Part shown: piece by piece, positions 59,682 through 64,000 of the stretch
Layout: each line of letters begins with the position of its first letter
Position numbering within the stretch: the stretch's first letter is position 1
Assembly: GCA_024138015.1 (NCBI GenBank)
Contig: JAMXBB010000004.1
Span: forward strand, 9,041,821 to 9,105,820
DNA: 64,000 nt
Reading direction: 5' to 3'
Source: Lumnitzera littorea
Taxonomy: Eukaryota > Streptophyta > Magnoliopsida > Myrtales > Combretaceae
Position numbers and translations under genes: made by a program
The notes under the pieces: model-generated
The model's input: only the letters and a program-made list of their open reading frames with translations
The model's database searches: none
Told to the model about the DNA's origin: nothing

Positions 59682-59699
59682 TCCCTAATGGAGTTGCCA
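59682..59699 (-). other. Primer-binding site of the Ogre-like element
   Basis: The minus strand reads TGGCAACTCCATTAGGGA, six bases after the 5' LTR end. It resembles the TGGCGACTC...GGGGA primer site (tRNA-Arg type) typical of Ogre elements, with C-to-T and G-to-A changes. Confidence 0.75.
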
Positions 59700-59705
59700 G
59701 AAAAA

Positions 59706-60404
59706 TGTGGGGGTATGGGTACAGATGCAAGTGTCATGTGCGTGCTGTGTGAGAAGTCGCACTACACGTTACTAGGGAAATGACTTGAGTGACTCGCACG
59801 GGATGATCAAGAGAGAATTATAGGGAAGAGGAGTAGGCGATCTCAGTAAGGCTCTAACACGTATGGTGACAAGTGGAGAAGCACGATGGCTTCAAACTCC
59901 AAGATTAATGAAGAACGGGGTGGTGTTCTTGAAGTGTTTCGGTATTTGATCTTTAAAGCAAAGTTCTGGCAAAATAACGATGTTAATGAGGGGTTTTTCT
60001 CTTGTCCAAATGAGGAAATAAATGCGGTATTTATAGGATATGATAGGTAAATTTAATACATTAGATCATAAAAAGCTTTATTGGTTTAAGCCTAAATAAA
60101 TGGGCTTTACAGTTGATCAATAGCTAAGATTGAAGTCTTTTATATATGGGTATTAAATGCGCTTTTTCTATTAGTTTAAGCCTAAATAAAAAGCTTTATA
60201 TTTCATTAGTATGAGCCAAATCAAGAAAAGTTGAATTGAACGAATCGATCCAACTAGCCCTACTCCAAACCCATTATACCAAATCTCCCTTTATCATCCC
60301 AATAATTTATAGGCTTGACTCCTCGGGCCCTGTTGCTTTAGCTTGATGAGTCAATCCATTTGATCAATAGGCTTAAAGTTCAATGTTAAATTTGGCCCTC
60401 CACA
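59706..60404 (-). repeat. 5' LTR of the Ogre-like element (699 bp)
   Basis: Plus-strand ends are TGTGGGGGTATGGG and TTTGGCCCTCCACA. The promoter box CCTATAAATACC is at 60026-60037 (minus). Relative to the 3' LTR it carries an extra piece at about 60070-60108, where GGTTTAAGCCTAAATAAA also occurs about 100 bases later, a local duplication that explains most of the length difference. Confidence 0.93.
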
Positions 60405-60409
60405 CTAAG

Positions 60410-60951
60410 CAAATTGTTATAAAGAATTTTCAACTTTTTTCGTAATGCAAAGATCTTTACTCACTTTCTTCCTTTCTCGGAAGTTTATTGACAAGGGATT
60501 TAATTAGCTATTTAAATTCATATAGGATAGTAATAGTTTTCTTATCTGTATAAAATACTATGATGCTAGTCAGCGATTCATTACCTAGTTATATGCCAAT
60601 CAACTCCTCATGGATTGCATAACCAGGGACCCTTGTGGGTGAGTTGCATGACTTGTATTGATTTGTATATGATCCATTAGGCTCAGGGTTTATGCATCTA
60701 CCTCCTTTAGAATCATTGCCTTACCTCCTCAAAAAGGCTTAGGATTTACTTCTTTATTTTCTTCTCTCTTTTCTACTATTAATCGTTGTTTTGCATTTTT
60801 TTTTTTACGTTGTTGATTGAAATGTATAGATAGAATGAAAATTGTTAAGTAACGGGTAAATGTAGTATTATTGATATATAAAAGTTCAATGGATTATTGC
60901 ATTTAGTAAAATAAAGGAAAATCAGGTATGAAATAAAAATATGTGTGTATA
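60410..60951. other. AT-rich DNA between the retrotransposon and the Helitron
   Basis: No gene recognised. T-rich run at about 60799-60808. Confidence 0.6.
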
Positions 60952-62319
60952 TCTATATTATTAAAGTCTTTGAGGCTTAAGTAACTGTGAACATTATATT
61001 TACCTGTTTACCTTCTAAATAACATTATTTAACAAAAAACCTAATAACAAAATAAACTATTAAAATTATAAATAATAATTAAATTTATCTATGTACCCCT
61101 TTTTCTCTCCCCTTATTCATTTCTCTATCACTCTCTCACTCTCTACTATTTTTTCACTTTCTCCTATTAATTGCACTCCATATCTCTCTCACACACTCTC
61201 TCCAATAACTTATGTACCTCAATGGTGATAATGGGCAACTTTTCTTTATTTTTATATATTTTCTAGATTTCATGCTTTTATTTTTTGTTTAATATCTTAC
61301 TTGACAAAATACCAAAAAGATTAAAAAAAAAACAACAAAAAACTTTGTTACGTTTATTTTTTCCTAAAATGCATTTTATGTTATAAGTCATGTAAATTAA
61401 AATTTTAGTTTAAGAAATTTGTGAAAGTAAATCATATATTTATTTTTTATGTAAATGCATCATATATAATTTTAACAATGAATATTTACTCATAGCCTAT
61501 TTATGCTAAATGTCTTATTAAAGAAAAAAGGGGATTACTAAAATGACTTTTCTAAATTCGTATATCATTCGGTTTAGATATACATTAATTTGTTTTATGA
61601 ATATTAATTTTTCATTTCTTCAATATACTATGTGATAATAACATAATCTTACATTTTCATTTACCTTAAAATGCATATGTTATAAATAATGTAGATTGAT
61701 ATTTTATCTTAAAAAATTTGTAAAAGTAAATGTTCTCAATACTAACAATAACATAATCATATATTTACCTTTTTCCCTAAAATGCATTATATGTAATATA
61801 CACTTAATAATTTTTTATTTCGTTTCTTCAATGCACAATGAGATAATAATATAATCACATATTTTTTTCTTAAAATACATTATTTATTACAAGCAATGTA
61901 GATAAATATTTTAGTTTAAAAAAATCTGTGAAAATGAATATTCTCAATAATGTTAATAACATAATCATATATTAATTATCTTATTGTATTTGTATTTTCA
62001 GAATAAAATTATATGATGAAGACATTTAGTTTTTCTAATGTAAATTATAAAAATATATTCACAAGACTACTATATTAATAGCTAAGCTAAAATATGGACT
62101 ATGCAATTTTTTCCTTAACTAGATGAACATTTGTGATCTAAAAAATTAACTGACTTAAATAAAAATACTTTATATAATCAATAAATTCCAAAAGTTTTTA
62201 AAAATTGATTATTGAAATTGAAAATTTTATAATCTAATGGAAAAAAAATGAAAACAAAATTTTAAAGGGCTTTAATTTAATTTTTTTAGCACATGCATCA
62301 TGAGTGTGCCATCTACTAG
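60952..62319 (+). mobile_element. Probable non-autonomous Helitron (1.37 kb)
   Basis: The left end TCTATATTATTAAAG follows an A (60951). The right end is CTAG (62316-62319) followed by T, giving the A|TC...CTAG|T pattern of Helitron insertion between A and T. Directly upstream of the CTAG, GCACATGCATCATGAGTGTGC (62289-62309) can fold into a short stem with GCACAT pairing GTGTGC, the 3' hairpin expected 10-12 bases from the end. There is no Rep/helicase frame and no terminal inverted repeat. The inside is AT-rich, with a motif built from AACATAATCATATATT-type words recurring about every 100-150 bases from 61640 to 61970. Confidence 0.65.
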
Positions 62320-62352
62320 TGTGTGTGTATATATATATAAATATATGCATGC
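62320..62352. repeat. (TG)n/(TA)n microsatellite
   Basis: TGTGTGTGTATATATATATA directly abuts the proposed Helitron end. Confidence 0.9.
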
Positions 62353-63064
62353 GTTATATTCAAATTCAAATACTAACGGAGTAATTGCTATACTTTGTCC
62401 TTGAATTAATGATCTTAGCTTGAGATATATTATTGACTTTATAAATGGAATTTTTCTTGGCTTAGTGGGCTACAAAATAGCCACCACTTAGATGATTAAG
62501 AAAACTAAATGGATTGACTCAACTAATTATTCCTAAATTATATGATGAGACTCAAAAACATGATCAAGATTAAAAAATTGTGTAAATAAATTATCGATAA
62601 CATAGAAATTATAGATTTTATACTTTCAAATATAAATATTCATACTACTAAATTATAATAATATTTATTGAAATCATGATTAAACTATAATGATTTTAAC
62701 CATCCTTCAACTACGCAAACCACGGAAGCAGGCGTGCATGACAAGGGTAGCAAGAGCCAGTCATAGCTTAATGAGTCATGGACACTCGTATGTCGCAATC
62801 CCTACGACATTCCTTTTGTGAACTAAAAGTAAAAAAGCTTTGGCATGACTGTTTAGGGATTCCCCCATTGGTGACACGTTATAGTGTCGGTTCGGATAAA
62901 CAAAGTGTCATAACATGTGATCTGATGGTTATATAGTCCGTTTTCAGGACTTGTAACTCACGCATTTAGTGAACTTACTGGATATTCCCAGAATGGGTAT
63001 TAAATTCACCTTCTTCTTCTTTTTTTAAATATTAATGAAAGTATCGTGGTTAATTATTTGCATT
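62353..63064. other. No recognisable gene
   Basis: Mixed-composition DNA; a less AT-rich block at 62700-62990 contains GTCATGGACACTCGTATG and GGTGACACGTTATAGTGTCGG. It has no frame of interest and is not tRNA-like. Confidence 0.5.
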
Positions 63065-63700
63065 TAAGCTTTTCTCCTTGTCAGTTGGGTATGTTTTTAC
63101 TTAAATTGGGTATATGGTAGATGATTGTATAAGGTTTAAGTATGCTATTAAGTTTATCATGTCCGGTGATATGTGAATTAAAGGATAGGTCGGAAGTTGA
63201 CACATAAACATTCGCACCAAAACTTTTCAAACACTCTTAAGGGCGTGCATTTTGTACAATTTCCCTTCAAGATGGTTGCTTAATACCTTGTGACATGCAA
63301 GGATTTATAATATGAATCATACACGATTAAGTAGGTTCACATGCCTCACAAGAATAAAAAGTAGTCATCAAATGTGATTCAGTTATCGTACTAGTAGTTG
63401 AAAATATTCACTATTTTTCAACATGAGTGTTTTTTTTTTCCTCTTAAGAAAAACAATATTTTTGCCGCTTACAATAATTAATTATCTGCAGGTAGCTTTT
63501 TCTCCTTGTTAATCGGGTATGATTTTACTCAAATTGGTTTTGTCCGAGTAGATACACGTAAATGATAAGTCGGTAGGTGGTTTTGGTGTGCTATGTAACT
63601 TTTCATGTCCAGTAACATGAATTAGAGGGTAATGATGTGATTCAAGTCAACATCTATGCATATTTAAATCAAAACGAAGAGTTGTGTAAGCACTAGGATT
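63065..63700. repeat. Diverged direct repeat, ~430-bp spacing
   Basis: AAGCTTTTCTCCTTGTCAGTTGGGTATG (63066), GTGCTAT/GTATGCTAT, TCATGTCCGGTGATATG, AATTAAAGGATAGGTCGGAAG recur in order from 63497 as GCTTTTTCTCCTTG, GTTAATCGGGTATG, TCATGTCCAGTAACATG, AATTAGAGGGTAATG. This suggests an old tandem duplication of about 430 bp. Confidence 0.7.
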
Positions 63701-63740
63701 GGGCAGAGAGAGTGCCACGTGAGCCAGCCAAATCCATCGG

Positions 63741-63763
63741 CAAAAAAAAAAAAAAAAAAAAAA
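63741..63763. repeat. Poly(A) run
   Basis: About 22 consecutive A, followed by GGGGTGGG. It may mark the end of a retro-inserted sequence, but none is recognised beside it. Confidence 0.9.
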
Positions 63764-64000
63764 GGGGTGGGTCAAGATTGTAGAACTTCGACCGGTTTAA
63801 AATGGACGTTACTTAACTTATGCGTTAAAAACAGGCCAACCCAGTATTGGGTAGGTTGACTCGAGAAACTGCAAAAATAAAAAATTTTAGAAAGCTCTCC
63901 ATTTGTCTTTAAATAAAACTATAAACTGAAATAAAGAAAATAAGAATTTCTTATAGAATAATATGTGATACCAATTTAAGAAACTAAGTATTCAAGTCTT

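Larger units (their letters stand above)
41287..60404 (-). mobile_element. Complete 19.1-kb Tat/Ogre-like Ty3/gypsy retrotransposon, TSD CTAAG
   Basis: The element lies between matching TSDs CTAAG (41282-41286 and 60405-60409). Two LTRs are present (41287-41954 and 59706-60404). On the minus strand the order is 5' LTR, PBS, gag, protease, RT, RNase H, second RNase H, integrase, long 3' region, PPT, 3' LTR. The second RNase H, the TGGCAACTCC-type PBS and the large 3' region with an antisense frame are hallmarks of the Tat lineage to which Ogre belongs. Stops throughout and altered catalytic residues (YVDN in RT, Tyr for Cys in the integrase finger) show it is inactive. Without the nested 3.0-kb solo LTR it is about 16.1 kb. 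By eye the LTRs differ at roughly one base in six over the first 190 bases, mostly transitions, so the insertion is old. Confidence 0.93.

Noticed and set aside
62700..62990. Possible RNA gene in the less AT-rich block
   Set aside because: No tRNA B-box (GGTTCGANNCC) and no cloverleaf or snRNA signature found.
1..64000. CRISPR arrays, rRNA, prophage or bacterial operons
   Set aside because: No regularly spaced identical repeats, no rRNA core sequences; composition and gene structure are plant nuclear.

Overview
This window looks like AT-rich, intron-containing nuclear DNA from a dicot-type flowering plant. The evidence is one ordinary plant gene with GT-AG introns, a microtubule-binding WVD2-LIKE/TPX2-family gene, sitting among nested plant retrotransposons (Ty3/gypsy of two lineages, L1-type LINE, solo LTRs, a hAT-like element and a probable Helitron). 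I see no bacterial or organellar signature and cannot name the species.

Layout. 1-5.3 kb is AT-rich intergenic DNA with simple repeats. 5.3-25.5 kb is a nest of old elements: an L1-type LINE ORF1 remnant; a minus-strand chromovirus-like Ty3/gypsy 3' half (pol 10.8-13.4 kb, 3' LTR 6984-10805); a 2.9-kb solo LTR inserted inside that LTR with perfect target-site duplication (TSD) CCGAG; three related ~520-bp LTRs (13787, 18056, 20212) plus a fragment, separated by a spacer strikingly rich in the hexamer CGAGCT; a hAT-like element; and the 3' half of a LINE ORF2. 26.5-31.0 kb is the one intact host gene, on the minus strand, with a non-coding first exon and six coding exons encoding 360 residues. 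31-41 kb is intergenic, with a G-rich tract and an 852-bp solo LTR (TSD ACCTT) of the same family as the gypsy LTR at 7-10.8 kb.

41287-60404 is a complete 19.1-kb Ty3/gypsy element of the Tat/Ogre type on the minus strand. It has two LTRs, TSD CTAAG, a PBS and a PPT. Its order is gag, protease, reverse transcriptase, RNase H, a second RNase H, then integrase. The long 3' region between integrase and the 3' LTR carries an opposite-strand plant-mobile-domain (PMD) gene, a fragment of a host receptor-like cytoplasmic kinase gene, and repeat-rich DNA. A 3.0-kb solo LTR (TSD GATTA) of the same family as the one at 7.6 kb sits in the PMD reading frame. All coding parts of the element are broken by stops and lost catalytic residues, so it is a fossil. 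60.9-62.3 kb holds a probable non-autonomous Helitron; the last 1.7 kb has a diverged duplication.

The most interesting structure is the composite 3' region of the Ogre-like element. I found no unknown enzyme system, and the PMD/antisense-ORF architecture has precedents in the Tat lineage. LTR boundaries rest on TG...CA ends plus matching TSDs read by eye; domain calls rest on motif recognition without database searches.
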